From contig JASJBQ010000063.1 of NCBI GenBank assembly GCA_030066455.1, positions 1 to 13,714 of the forward strand: a stretch of 13,714 nt of DNA, read 5' to 3'. The notes beneath the pieces are model-generated. The model searched no databases, was not told the origin of the DNA, and saw nothing but the letters and a program-made list of their open reading frames with translations. A program made the translations under genes and the position numbers. This DNA is from Desulfobacterales bacterium. GTDB taxonomy: Bacteria; Desulfobacterota; Desulfobacteria; Desulfobacterales; UBA5852. Of the stretch, positions 1 to 7,229 are shown one piece after another (position 1 is the stretch's first letter; every line of letters begins with the position of its first letter).

Positions 1-793
1 CTGCACTTTCTGCGGCATGTACCGGGACGTCACCTTTCGGCGTATCGCCATGGCGCAGATCGAAGCCGACCTCCGGGAGCTGCGTAGCATTTTCCCCAGA
101 TCGGAACGCATCTTCCTGGTCAATGGCGACGCCTTCGTGCTGAAGACAAGCCGACTCAAGGAGATCGCGGAAAAGGTCAAACACATCTTTCCGGAATGTC
201 GAACCATCAGCATGTATGCCTCTATCCGGAACATCAGGGCCAAGAACGACCGAGAGCTGGCCGAACTGCACGACCATGGCATTAACGATCTTTACGTGGG
301 CGTTGAATCCGGCTGGGACAAGGTCCTCCAAGGCATCAACAAGGGCCACACGGTGACCGAGGCCCGACATCAGCTCGATCGATTGAGCCGGGCCGGTATC
401 GATCATATCGCCAACCTGATGCTCGGTGTGGCCGGCCTCGGCAATGGCCTCGAAAATGCCCGCTTGACCGCGGCATTTCTCAATCAGACCCGGCCGCGCC
501 GGATCTGGGTCGGCACCCTGGCCGTCTTCGAGGGGACGGAACTGCACACGCAGATGGCCCAGGGTGCGTTCATCCCGGCGACGGAACTGGATATCCTGGA
601 GGAAGAAAAAGCGCTGATCGATGGGATCGAACTGGATGATGTCCGCTTTTACGGCGTCCATCCCACCAATACCGTGCGCATATCCGGCAGGCTTCCGCAA
701 GACAAGCCGAAAATGATCGCGGCGATCGATGCCGGTATCGAGAAGATCGGGACCAGGACCCTGTCCACGGTGTTTTCACGAACATCGCTTTAG
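1..793 (+). CDS. Radical SAM domain protein, C-terminal part (5' end outside window)
   Basis: The reading frame is open from base 2 and starts inside the radical SAM cluster motif: the first residues are CTFCG, the last two cysteines of CxxxCxxC, which bind the 4Fe-4S cluster that cleaves S-adenosylmethionine. The true start and first cysteine therefore lie upstream, and the ATG at 17 is internal. Further on, a VGVESG stretch about 100 residues in matches the glycine-rich SAM-contact region of HemN/YgiQ/B12-type radical SAM proteins. About 260 residues follow the motif, so most of the TIM-barrel core is here; no C-terminal SPASM-type cysteine cluster is seen. The substrate cannot be told. The stop is 35 bp before the peroxiredoxin remnant on the same strand. 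The family call is firm, the specific function unknown. Confidence 0.85.
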   Translation, partial: CTFCGMYRDVTFRRIAMAQIEADLRELRSIFPRSERIFLVNGDAFVLKTSRLKEIAEKVKHIFPECRTISMYASIRNIRAKNDRELAELHDHGINDLYVGVESGWDKVLQGINKGHTVTEARHQLDRLSRAGIDHIANLMLGVAGLGNGLENARLTAAFLNQTRPRRIWVGTLAVFEGTELHTQMAQGAFIPATELDILEEEKALIDGIELDDVRFYGVHPTNTVRISGRLPQDKPKMIAAIDAGIEKIGTRTLSTVFSRTSL

Positions 794-828
794 GCTTCGT
801 TCTTAACCTTCACGAAAGGAGGCACCCC

Positions 829-1178
829 ATGCCCTTACAAGCCACGCTGGATGCGATGCGCGCATCTTTCGAAGCCAAACTTCCGCCTGAAAGCGTGGAT
901 ACCATGCACCGCGCCACCGAGGCGCTGCTGCAATCGGGTATCATGGACCACGTTCTGAAGGTAGGAGACCAGGCACCGCACTTCACGCTTCCCGATCATA
1001 ACGGCGACATGGTCGACTCAGAGGCATTGCTGCGCAAGGGGCCGCTGGTGGTCGGTTTCTATCGGGGCGATTTGTCCTGGATCGCCACAGCACAATCATC
1101 CATGTCGATGTGCACCCGGATTACACGAAGCGGCCTGAACCAAAGAATATCAACGACATACTGAATGCCAATGGTTGA
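829..1178 (+). pseudogene. Peroxiredoxin-like (AhpC/TSA) gene with internal deletion and frameshift
   Basis: An excellent AAAGGAGG (815-822) precedes ATG 829. Codons 1-80 read as the N-terminus of the AhpC/TSA peroxiredoxin-like family (KVGDQAPHFTLPDHNGD, then GPLVVGFYRG). In intact relatives FYRG is followed at once by a WCPYC active site. Here the frame runs into unrelated residues and stops at 1164. Reading the other frame from about 1068 restores the family C-terminus: RFVLDRHSTIIHVDVHPDY, then TKRPEP, ending at the TGA at 1176-1178. About 90-100 residues (estimated from memory of family length), including the peroxidatic cysteine, are missing. The sequence CGGGGCG at 1063-1069 lies exactly at the join and would fit both original flanks. 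The product cannot be an active peroxidase. An assembly collapse is the alternative explanation. Confidence 0.85.
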
Positions 1179-1215
1179 CCGTGACGCGCACCTCGCCACC
1201 CATGCGGAAATAACA

Positions 1216-1824
1216 ATGAAAACGATCTTGATTCTGTTCGGCCATCCGGCCTTCAGGCGCTCCACCATCAACGCGGCCCTGCGGGAGTCCGTGGAAACGC
1301 TGGACGGCGTTACCTTCCATGACCTGTATGCCCGTTATCCGGATTTTCTGATCGATGTCCGGCACGAGCAGCGTCTCTGCGAAGCCCACGACATTATCGT
1401 GTTTCAGCATCCGTTCTACTGGTATTCGACGCCGGCGATCATCAAGGAGTGGTTCGATCTGGTTCTCGAGCACGACTGGGCCTATGGTTCGAGCGGTAAC
1501 GCCCTTAACGGTAAGATCACCTTCCAGGCTATGACCGCGGGGGGGAGCCTGGAGAATTACGGTGCCGATGGATTGAATTTATTCACCATCCGGGAACTGA
1601 CTTCCCCTTACCGGGCGACGGCCAACCTGTGCGGTATGGACTGGCTGCCGCCCTTTGCCGTTCTGGGTATCCACCAGGGGCTGCCGGAAAAAGAGCGCGT
1701 GCGCCACGCCGAAGATTATCGCCGGACGCTCATCGCCCTGCGGGAGGACCGTGTCGACCTCGAACGGGCGCGTGCCGGCGAACTGCTCAACCAGGACCTG
1801 GAAGGCATTATCAACGAGGTGTAA
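1216..1824 (+). CDS. kefF: KefF/KefG-like NAD(P)H:quinone oxidoreductase (flavodoxin fold)
   Basis: A 202-residue flavodoxin-2 family protein. KefF-type proteins bind FMN, reduce quinones with NAD(P)H and act as cytosolic ancillary subunits of KefC. Seen here: an N-terminal beta-strand with an FGHP phosphate-binding start (residues 8-11), and the family hallmark [17 protein letters not shown] at 65-81 followed by WAYG and a TAGG turn. These match E. coli KefF closely from memory. The ATG at 1216 gives the conserved start [11 protein letters not shown]; the in-frame ATGs at 1165 and 1171 would add residues that overlap the peroxiredoxin remnant and are not conserved. The Shine-Dalgarno is weak (GGAA at 1206-1209). 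The stop is 2 nt before the antiporter start, so the two are co-transcribed and probably translationally coupled, which supports the KefF role. Confidence 0.85.
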   Translation: MKTILILFGHPAFRRSTINAALRESVETLDGVTFHDLYARYPDFLIDVRHEQRLCEAHDIIVFQHPFYWYSTPAIIKEWFDLVLEHDWAYGSSGNALNGKITFQAMTAGGSLENYGADGLNLFTIRELTSPYRATANLCGMDWLPPFAVLGIHQGLPEKERVRHAEDYRRTLIALREDRVDLERARAGELLNQDLEGIINEV

Positions 1825-1826
1825 TC

Positions 1827-3683
1827 ATGGAAGCCTTTTTACTGAAATTGCTGATTTTCCTCGGTGCGGCGACCATCGCTGTTCCGCTGGCCCGTAAATG
1901 CAAGCTCGGTTCCGTGCTCGGCTATCTGATCGCCGGGATTGTCATCGGACCTTTCGGTCTGTCCCTTATCGACAATATTGAAGCCATCATGCACTTCACC
2001 GAGTTTGGTGTGGTCATGATGCTTTTTCTGGTGGGGCTTGAACTCAAGCCGTCACTGCTCTGGCAGATGCGCACGCCCATATTGGGCATGGGCGGCAGTC
2101 AGGTGCTCCTTACTTTTATTGCCATCGCCGTCGTTTGTGCGTTTTTCCTGCCCTGGCAGCAGAGTGCGGCCATTGGGATGATTCTGGCGCTCTCCTCCAC
2201 GGCCATCGTCCTTTCGACCCTGCGCGAAAAGGGTCTGATGAACACTTCACCGGGGCAATCGATCTTTTCCGTGCTCCTGTTCCAGGACCTGGCCGTGATC
2301 CCCATGCTGGCCGTGCTGCCCCTGCTGGCGACAGCGGCGATGCACGCCGATACCCACCACGACAGCGCCCTGTTTGACATCGCGGCGCTTCCGGCCTACC
2401 TGCGCCTCATCGTGGTGCTGCTTTCGATTGGTTTCATTTATGTGCTTGGCAAATATGGCAGCCGTCCCATTTTTCGCGCCATCGCCGCCGCCCGCGTACG
2501 CGAAGTGTTTGTCGCCGCCGCCCTGGCCCTGGTCATCGGCATCTCTTTGCTGATGACCGCCGTCGGTCTGTCGCCCGCCCTGGGAACCTTCATCGCCGGT
2601 GTCGTATTGGCCGACAGCGAGTACCGTCACGAGTTGGAGAGTGACATCGAACCGTTCAAGGGTCTCCTGCTGGGTATTTTCTTCATCTCCATCGGCGCCA
2701 GCCTCAATTTCACCCTCATCGGGGAACAGCTCGGAATGATCGGCGGGCTGGTCGCCGGTCTGATCGTGATCAAAGCCGTCGTCTTGTTTGTCGTTGCCAA
2801 AATCTTCAAAATGCCGGCCACCGAACGCCCGCTGTTTTCCGTTGCCTTGGCCCAGGGGGGTGAATTCGCTTTCGTTCTGTTTCAGTTCGCCAAGATCAAT
2901 GGCGTGCTGCCGCCGTCCGTGACCGAAACGCTGATCTCCGTGGTTGCCATCTCCATGTTCCTCGCGCCGCTGCTTTTTTTGCTGCATGATCGCATGATTG
3001 CGCCCAGGCTTGAAAAAGCGGCGGCGGAAAAAACACCGGATGTTATCGAAACGAATGAACGCGCGGTCATCCTGGCAGGATTCGGGCGTCTGGGCACCGA
3101 CCTCGGGCGAATGCTCATGTCGGCCGGCATACGCCCGGTGATTCTGGATCACAACGAAGCCAACGTGGACGTGCTGCGTCGCTTCGGGTTCGAGGTCTAT
3201 TACGGTGATGTCACCCGCCTCGATCTGCTCGAATCGGCCGGGGCCGCCGAAGCCGAACTGATCATCATTACGCTCGGGGATCACGAAAAATCCATCGAAC
3301 TGGTCCAACTGGTCCAGAAGCACTATCCCGATCTTAAAATCGCCGTCAACGCCGTCGACCGTCGCGCCACTTTTGAGTTTATGGATCTCGGTGTCACCAC
3401 CATCCGCCGGGAAACTTTCGGCACGGCACTCACCTTGGGTCAGGATGCCCTCCAACTGCTCGGTTGCGATCCCTACGAGGCCTATAAAATACGGCGCTTG
3501 TTTCGCAAGAAAGACAAGGAAACCATGCCGGAACTCTATCGGATTCATCGGCAGGACGAAGACAAATACATCTCCATGTACCAGCAGCATAACGCCAATC
3601 TTGCGGATCTGATGACACGGGACCGGGAGATCGATATGGCCGAACTCGACAAGGCCTGGACCGCTGCCAATCCCGAAACTTGA
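1827..3683 (+). CDS. kefC: KefC-type glutathione-gated K+/H+ antiporter (CPA2)
   Basis: A 618-residue inner-membrane protein. KefC-type systems release K+ in exchange for H+ when electrophiles form glutathione adducts, acidifying and so protecting the cell. Residues about 4-390 form a multi-helix Na+/H+ exchanger domain with the family stretch [13 protein letters not shown] (148-160, conserved Asp154). The regulatory loop [12 protein letters not shown] follows at 268-279. A TrkA-N/RCK nucleotide-binding domain starts near 413, with GFGRLG at 418-423 and then [14 protein letters not shown]. The last 80 residues are charged. The length matches E. coli KefB/KefC (about 600-620). ATG 1827 has GAGGTG 5 nt upstream; a 66-codon upstream extension in frame overlaps kefF and is rejected. 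Whether glutathione or another thiol gates it in this organism cannot be seen. KefB versus KefC is not firmly separable; the KefF-like partner favours KefC. Confidence 0.9.
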   Translation: MEAFLLKLLIFLGAATIAVPLARKCKLGSVLGYLIAGIVIGPFGLSLIDNIEAIMHFTEFGVVMMLFLVGLELKPSLLWQMRTPILGMGGSQVLLTFIAIAVVCAFFLPWQQSAAIGMILALSSTAIVLSTLREKGLMNTSPGQSIFSVLLFQDLAVIPMLAVLPLLATAAMHADTHHDSALFDIAALPAYLRLIVVLLSIGFIYVLGKYGSRPIFRAIAAARVREVFVAAALALVIGISLLMTAVGLSPALGTFIAGVVLADSEYRHELESDIEPFKGLLLGIFFISIGASLNFTLIGEQLGMIGGLVAGLIVIKAVVLFVVAKIFKMPATERPLFSVALAQGGEFAFVLFQFAKINGVLPPSVTETLISVVAISMFLAPLLFLLHDRMIAPRLEKAAAEKTPDVIETNERAVILAGFGRLGTDLGRMLMSAGIRPVILDHNEANVDVLRRFGFEVYYGDVTRLDLLESAGAAEAELIIITLGDHEKSIELVQLVQKHYPDLKIAVNAVDRRATFEFMDLGVTTIRRETFGTALTLGQDALQLLGCDPYEAYKIRRLFRKKDKETMPELYRIHRQDEDKYISMYQQHNANLADLMTRDREIDMAELDKAWTAANPET

Positions 3684-3761
3684 TCGAAAGTCTCTGGCAA
3701 GACTGCTTTTGGCGAAGAGAATCAGCAACCCAACCCAATCACCCATCGAGGGAGAACACCC

Positions 3762-3857
3762 ATGCCGAATGTATTTACCTACAACGCCCCCGAGACGGCT
3801 TTCAATGATTCCGGGCAGGATTTCTTCGGTGGGCGCGGCGTGGACGATCTCTTCTGA
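3762..3857 (+). CDS. Small ORF of 31 codons with a good RBS; function unknown
   Basis: ATG 3762 follows GAGGGAGA (3748-3755) at good spacing. The 31-residue product starts MPNVFTYNAPETAF and ends GGRGVDDLF. It is acidic, aromatic-rich, has no cysteine, no signal peptide and no membrane segment. The TGA stop is 10 bp from the stop of the convergent hydrolase fragment. I do not recognise the family. It could be a genuine micro-protein, a leader-like peptide, or the N-terminal stump of a longer gene cut by the event that also damaged the neighbouring hydrolase. The strong ribosome binding site and protein-like composition argue against chance, but no homology supports it here. Confidence 0.45.
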   Translation: MPNVFTYNAPETAFNDSGQDFFGGRGVDDLF

Positions 3858-3867
3858 CCCACCCACC

Positions 3868-4329
3868 TTAACTTCCAATTTTTCGGCATGAAACCGCTTT
3901 CATCAATTCGGATTTGTCCGCGGCGTCGGTCCGGTATCCCCGACGGGCGATGCGTTCCCGGGTTCGCGGCATGCCGGCCGGCAGACAAATGGTGGCGTCC
4001 AATTTGAGCGCATTGGCGCCGAACGGTTTCTCGGCCGGTACGCGAATCCTCTCGAAGGCGGCGAACGGCGTCGGGTCGATCCATTCCGGGTGGATGAGGA
4101 TGGTGTGGTCGTCCAGGGCGGTGCAGCCGGTTTTGAGGTGCAGGCAGCCGGATACCGTCACCGGCTTCACCTTGTACCCGTGCGGGGCGACCAGCGCCTC
4201 GAGTGCTTCAATCCCCGCGGCGTTCGTGCGTGTCGAGCGTCCGACGTAGAGAACCTTCCCGATGGCAAGAACGTCGCCGCCCTCGATCGTGGCGGGCGGG
4301 GTTATCCGCACCGCCGGCCGTGGGCCCAA
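3868..4329 (-). pseudogene. Dimethylargininase/arginine-deiminase-type hydrolase, 5'-truncated fragment
   Basis: The minus-strand frame encodes the C-terminal part of a DDAH-like guanidino-hydrolase. Seen in order are PPATIEGGDV, YVGRSTRTN, GCLHLKT (catalytic-His region), ALDDHTILIHPEWID, PFGANALKL, LPAGMPRT and SELMKA. These are the typical landmarks of the second half of the family (full length about 250-260). The first 100 or so residues are absent: no upstream frame on this strand shows the family N-terminus, and the only in-frame start is a TTG at 4329 without a ribosome binding site. At the other end the usual GGLTC-type active-site stretch reads SELMKAVSCRKIGS, so residues before the catalytic Cys seem lost. 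DDAH makes citrulline from methylated arginines; this copy is very unlikely to work. Confidence 0.75.
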
Positions 4330-4568
4330 ATTGACACGCTGCCGTCTTTCGGTTATTCAGAGCCTCTTGATCGGGTGGCCGCGCCGACGGGAAGCGGCCC
4401 CATGCCTGGAATTCGCCGGGAAAAACAAGGCCCGCCACTTGATACGCAGAATTAGAAGCATCCGCCGTTTTCGTGACGAATTCTTCAATATTGACCCTCA
4501 ACCCGAGGATTTCTTCGTTACGCCCGCTGCCGAACGGCAGCCAATGCGTTGGCGAACAGGCAACCCAT
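4330..4568. other. Non-coding stretch between hydrolase fragment and uup
   Basis: About 240 bases between the broken 5' side of the hydrolase fragment and the ABC-F start. I see no convincing gene on either strand: the long minus-strand frame here runs on as antisense of uup and shows no recognisable domain. Base composition is more AT-rich around 4445-4495 than in the flanking genes. A TTGACC at 4491-4496 could be part of a promoter for uup, but no good -10 is found at the expected distance. Confidence 0.4.
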
Positions 4569-6482
4569 ATGGCCGTTTTACTGACAGCCCGGGGCATCGA
4601 ATACGGTTTTGGCGGACAGACGCTGCTGGACGGGGTCGATCTGCAGATCGACCCTGGGGAGCGCATCGGCCTTCTCGGACGCAACGGCGCGGGCAAGTCG
4701 ACCCTGCTGCGAATCCTCCACCGGGAACTCGCCCCGGACGGCGGTGGTATCGAAACACAGCCCGGACTGCGCACGGCGCTGCTCCCCCAGGACCTGCCCC
4801 CGCATGAAGCGGGCACGGTCTTTGCGACCGTTGCCCAGGGGCTGGGACGCAGAGGTGCCCTTTCGGTCGAATACCGTAAGGTTTCCAGGCGGCTGGCATC
4901 CGGAAACGATCTCCAGGTCGCCCGGCGGCTGGAGGATCTTCATCAAGAGCTGGATGCCGCGGACGGCTGGGATGCCGAGCGGGACGTCGACCGGATTTTG
5001 AGCACAATGGCACTCGATCCCGATGCCCGCTATGAACGCCTATCCGCGGGGCTGAAGCGCAGCGTGCTCCTGGCGCGTGCCCTGGTGGCCAAGCCCGACC
5101 TGCTGCTGCTGGACGAGCCCACCAATCATCTCGATATCGCCAGCATCGACCGCATCGAGGCCATGATGCTCAAATGGCCGGGAGCGCTCCTGTTCATCAC
5201 CCACGACCGCGCGTTTCTGGAACGCCTTGCCGGGCGTATCGTCGAACTCGACCGCGGCCGCTTGACCACCTGGCGCTGCGACTATCCTACCTATCTCCAG
5301 CGCCGGGAGGCGGCTCTCGACGCCGAAGCCCAGGCCAACAAGCGCCAGGACCGCAAGCTCGCCGACGAGGAAGCCTGGAAGCGCAAAGGGCTCAAGGCCC
5401 GCCGGCGGCGCAACGAAGGACGGGTGCGGGCCCTGAAGGCGCTGCGGGCCGAACGGCAGGCCCGGCGTGCGGCGGCCGGCGATCCCAAGATGCTGGCGCA
5501 GCAGGCCGAGCGCAGCGGCAGACTCGTGCTGGTGGCCGAGGACGTCGCCTACCAATATGACGGGCAAGCCATCATCCACTCCTTTTCGGGCGTGATCATG
5601 CGCGGTGACAAGGTTGGCATCATCGGCCCCAACGGCTGCGGCAAGTCGACCCTGCTGCAGATTCTGCTGGGCCAACTGCCGCCCCAGGATGGCCGTGTGC
5701 GCCACGGCACCCGCCTCGAGATCGCCTATTTCGACCAGCTGCGGGACCAGCTCGACGAGACACGCAGCGTGCAGGACAACGTGTCCGATGGCAACGACAC
5801 CCTTGTCATCAACGGAAAGCGCCGGCACGTGCTGGGCTACCTCAAGGATTTCCTGTTCACCCCCGAACGCGCCCGCAGCCCGGTGAAAGTGCTCTCCGGC
5901 GGGGAGCGCAACCGGCTCCTGCTGGCCAGGCTGTTCGCCAGGCCGGCCAACCTGCTGGTCCTGGACGAGCCCACCAACGACCTGGACCTGCCAACCCTCG
6001 AGCTGCTTGAAGATCTGCTGGTGGCCTTCGAGGGCACCCTGCTGCTGGTAAGCCACGACCGGGCCTTCATCAACAACGTGGTCACGAGCACGCTGGCGTT
6101 CGAGGGTGACGGTCGGGTGGCCGAGTACGTGGGCGGCTACGAGGACTGGATCAGGCAACGGCCGACGCCCCGGGCGACGGCGGCGCCGGCCGGGCCGTCG
6201 ACCGCTTCCCGGCGCGAACGGCGGCCGCGGCCGCGCAAGTTGGGCTACCGCGAAAAGGAAGAGCTGGAAGCACTGCCCGGCAGGATCGAGGCGCTCGAAT
6301 CCGAACAGGCCGCCTTGTTCGCGAACCTCTCCGATCCGCAATTCTACCAGGGCGAGGGCCACGCGGTGGCGGATGTCCGCGGTCGTCTGGCCGCCGTCGA
6401 AACCGAACTGCAAGCCGCTTATCGGCGCTGGGAAGAACTGGAAGCCGTCGGGCAGCAGGGCGAGACGAACGCAGCGAACTGA
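4569..6482 (+). CDS. uup: ABC-F ATP-binding protein, Uup type
   Basis: A 637-residue protein with two ABC ATPase domains and no membrane segments, characteristic of ABC-F proteins that act on ribosomes or DNA intermediates rather than in transport. Domain 1: Walker A GRNGAGKST from residue 37, signature LSAGLKRS (a variant of LSGG), Walker B LLLLDEPTNHLD. A charged linker rich in Lys/Arg (QDRKLADEEAWKRKG and on) joins it to domain 2: Walker A GPNGCGKST, signature LSGGERNR, Walker B LLVLDEPTNDLD, H-loop VSHDRAF. The C-terminus has a proline-rich spacer and then a coiled coil (LGYREKEELEALPGRIEALE and on), the Uup-type DNA/ribosome-binding tail. Start ATG 4569 has AGG 8 nt upstream and gives the conserved first strand; the in-frame ATG at 4473 adds 32 unconserved residues. 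Likely co-transcribed with the next gene 11 bp downstream. Confidence 0.92.
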   Translation: MAVLLTARGIEYGFGGQTLLDGVDLQIDPGERIGLLGRNGAGKSTLLRILHRELAPDGGGIETQPGLRTALLPQDLPPHEAGTVFATVAQGLGRRGALSVEYRKVSRRLASGNDLQVARRLEDLHQELDAADGWDAERDVDRILSTMALDPDARYERLSAGLKRSVLLARALVAKPDLLLLDEPTNHLDIASIDRIEAMMLKWPGALLFITHDRAFLERLAGRIVELDRGRLTTWRCDYPTYLQRREAALDAEAQANKRQDRKLADEEAWKRKGLKARRRRNEGRVRALKALRAERQARRAAAGDPKMLAQQAERSGRLVLVAEDVAYQYDGQAIIHSFSGVIMRGDKVGIIGPNGCGKSTLLQILLGQLPPQDGRVRHGTRLEIAYFDQLRDQLDETRSVQDNVSDGNDTLVINGKRRHVLGYLKDFLFTPERARSPVKVLSGGERNRLLLARLFARPANLLVLDEPTNDLDLPTLELLEDLLVAFEGTLLLVSHDRAFINNVVTSTLAFEGDGRVAEYVGGYEDWIRQRPTPRATAAPAGPSTASRRERRPRPRKLGYREKEELEALPGRIEALESEQAALFANLSDPQFYQGEGHAVADVRGRLAAVETELQAAYRRWEELEAVGQQGETNAAN

Positions 6483-6493
6483 AAGGAAGACGT

Positions 6494-6901
6494 ATGGCCA
6501 CAGATACCGATACACACCGCAAGACGATCGGCTATATCCTCTGGATCTTCGGGTTCATGGGGGCCCACCGCTTCTACTATGGCCGGGCGATAACGGGGAC
6601 GATCTATTTCTTTACGCTGGGACTGCTCTTCGTGGGCTGGATCATCGATCTGTTTCTCATTCCCTCCATGGACGCCAACGCGGATCTGCGTTTCACGCCC
6701 GGCCCCCTGGACTACAACGTGGCCTGGATCCTGCTGACCTTTCTGGGGGTGCTGGGGATTCACCGGTTCTATATGGGCAAATGGCTGAGCGGCGTCATCT
6801 ACCTCCTGACCGGGGGGCTCTTCGTGGTGGGTATCGTCTACGACTACTGGACGCTAAACGAGCAGTTGACGCTGATCAACGGGCGCAGCCAGAGGATCTA
6901 G
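6494..6901 (+). CDS. Membrane protein with two tandem TM2 domains
   Basis: A 135-residue protein with AAAGGAAG just before ATG 6494. It contains two copies of the TM2 unit: GFMGAHRFYYGR near residue 20 with two hydrophobic helices, and LGVLGIHRFYMGK near residue 85 with two more. Each unit shows the family GxHRFYxG motif in the turn before a helix pair, so four membrane helices are expected; there is no signal peptide. The two halves are similar enough to suggest internal duplication. TM2 proteins have no settled biochemical role in bacteria. The gene starts 11 bp after uup, so the two probably share a transcript; there is no evidence that they share a function. Fold assignment is firm, role unknown. 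Confidence 0.85.
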   Translation: MATDTDTHRKTIGYILWIFGFMGAHRFYYGRAITGTIYFFTLGLLFVGWIIDLFLIPSMDANADLRFTPGPLDYNVAWILLTFLGVLGIHRFYMGKWLSGVIYLLTGGLFVVGIVYDYWTLNEQLTLINGRSQRI

Positions 6902-6921
6902 GCGGTTAGCTTCCTGGAGGG

Positions 6922-6982
6922 GTTTCGGTGTTCAGGTTTCAGTAACATATTTGCTTCCCTGACACCTGACACCCGACACCTG
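6922..6982. repeat. Heptanucleotide repeat cassette, copy A
   Basis: The left arm is three 7-bp units GTTTCGG-TGTTCAG-GTTTCAG (6922-6942). After 16 AT-rich bases comes a right arm CTGACAC-CTGACAC-CCGACAC plus CTG (6959-6982). The right arm is approximately the reverse complement of the left, so the cassette can form an imperfect hairpin. The same arrangement recurs in copy B at 7075-7151. It lies just after the TM2 gene stop and may also serve as transcript-end structure, though no T-run follows. Confidence 0.8.
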
Positions 6983-7036
6983 CTGTGTTTCCGCAATAGA
7001 GTCGTCCAAATGACAACCGCTCCTTTTCTTTTAACC

Positions 7037-7064
7037 CCCGAACCCGGAACCCGGAACCCAGAAC
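7037..7064. repeat. Four tandem heptanucleotides of CCGGAAC type
   Basis: The units are CCCGAAC, CCGGAAC, CCGGAAC and CCAGAAC in direct 7-bp periodicity. They lie between cassettes A and B. The period is the same as in the cassettes but the unit differs, so the whole intergenic region looks built from heptanucleotide expansion. Confidence 0.75.
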
Positions 7065-7074
7065 CTACTTCGGG

Positions 7075-7151
7075 GTTTCAGTGTTCAGGTTTCAGGTGTC
7101 AGGAGGGGGCTTTTTCCCTGCCGCTGTTGACTGACACCTGACACCCGAAAC
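7075..7151. repeat. Heptanucleotide repeat cassette, copy B
   Basis: The left arm is GTTTCAG-TGTTCAG-GTTTCAG-GTGTCAG (7075-7102) and the right arm CTGACAC-CTGACAC-CCGAAAC (7131-7151), separated by 28 bases containing GGGGGCTTTTTCCC. The first 21 bases of the left arm differ from copy A at one position, and the 21-base right arm differs at one position. The arms are mutually inverted, giving a potential long imperfect hairpin about 80 bp before the 3' end of the convergent crotonase gene. No ORF of credible coding character covers it. Confidence 0.8.
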
Positions 7152-7229
7152 CTATTACCGGTCCTGCCCCATCGGGGCGGCCAGCTCACCTCCTGGGCAC
7201 AACCGGCCTTACCGAACCAGGCGTCCCCG

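Noticed and set aside
3689..3710. Terminator after kefC (AGTCT-N6-AGACT then CTTTT)
   Set aside because: A 5-bp stem with a short T-run is too weak to call.
2247..3878. 543-codon minus-strand ORF opposite kefC
   Set aside because: Antisense shadow: low-complexity His/Gln/Gly/Asp-rich translation without domains, opposite a gene with full family motifs.
3762..3950. TGA at 3855 read as selenocysteine to extend the small ORF
   Set aside because: No hairpin of bacterial SECIS type follows the TGA, and the extended frame is not protein-like and soon stops.
5040..6515. 491-codon minus-strand ORF opposite uup
   Set aside because: Antisense shadow of a G+C-rich gene; the translation is Gln/Gly/Val-rich with no recognisable fold or ribosome site.
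6902..7229. CRISPR array
   Set aside because: Repeat units are 7 bp in tandem with inverted arms; there are no 25-37 bp repeats with unique spacers and no cas genes.
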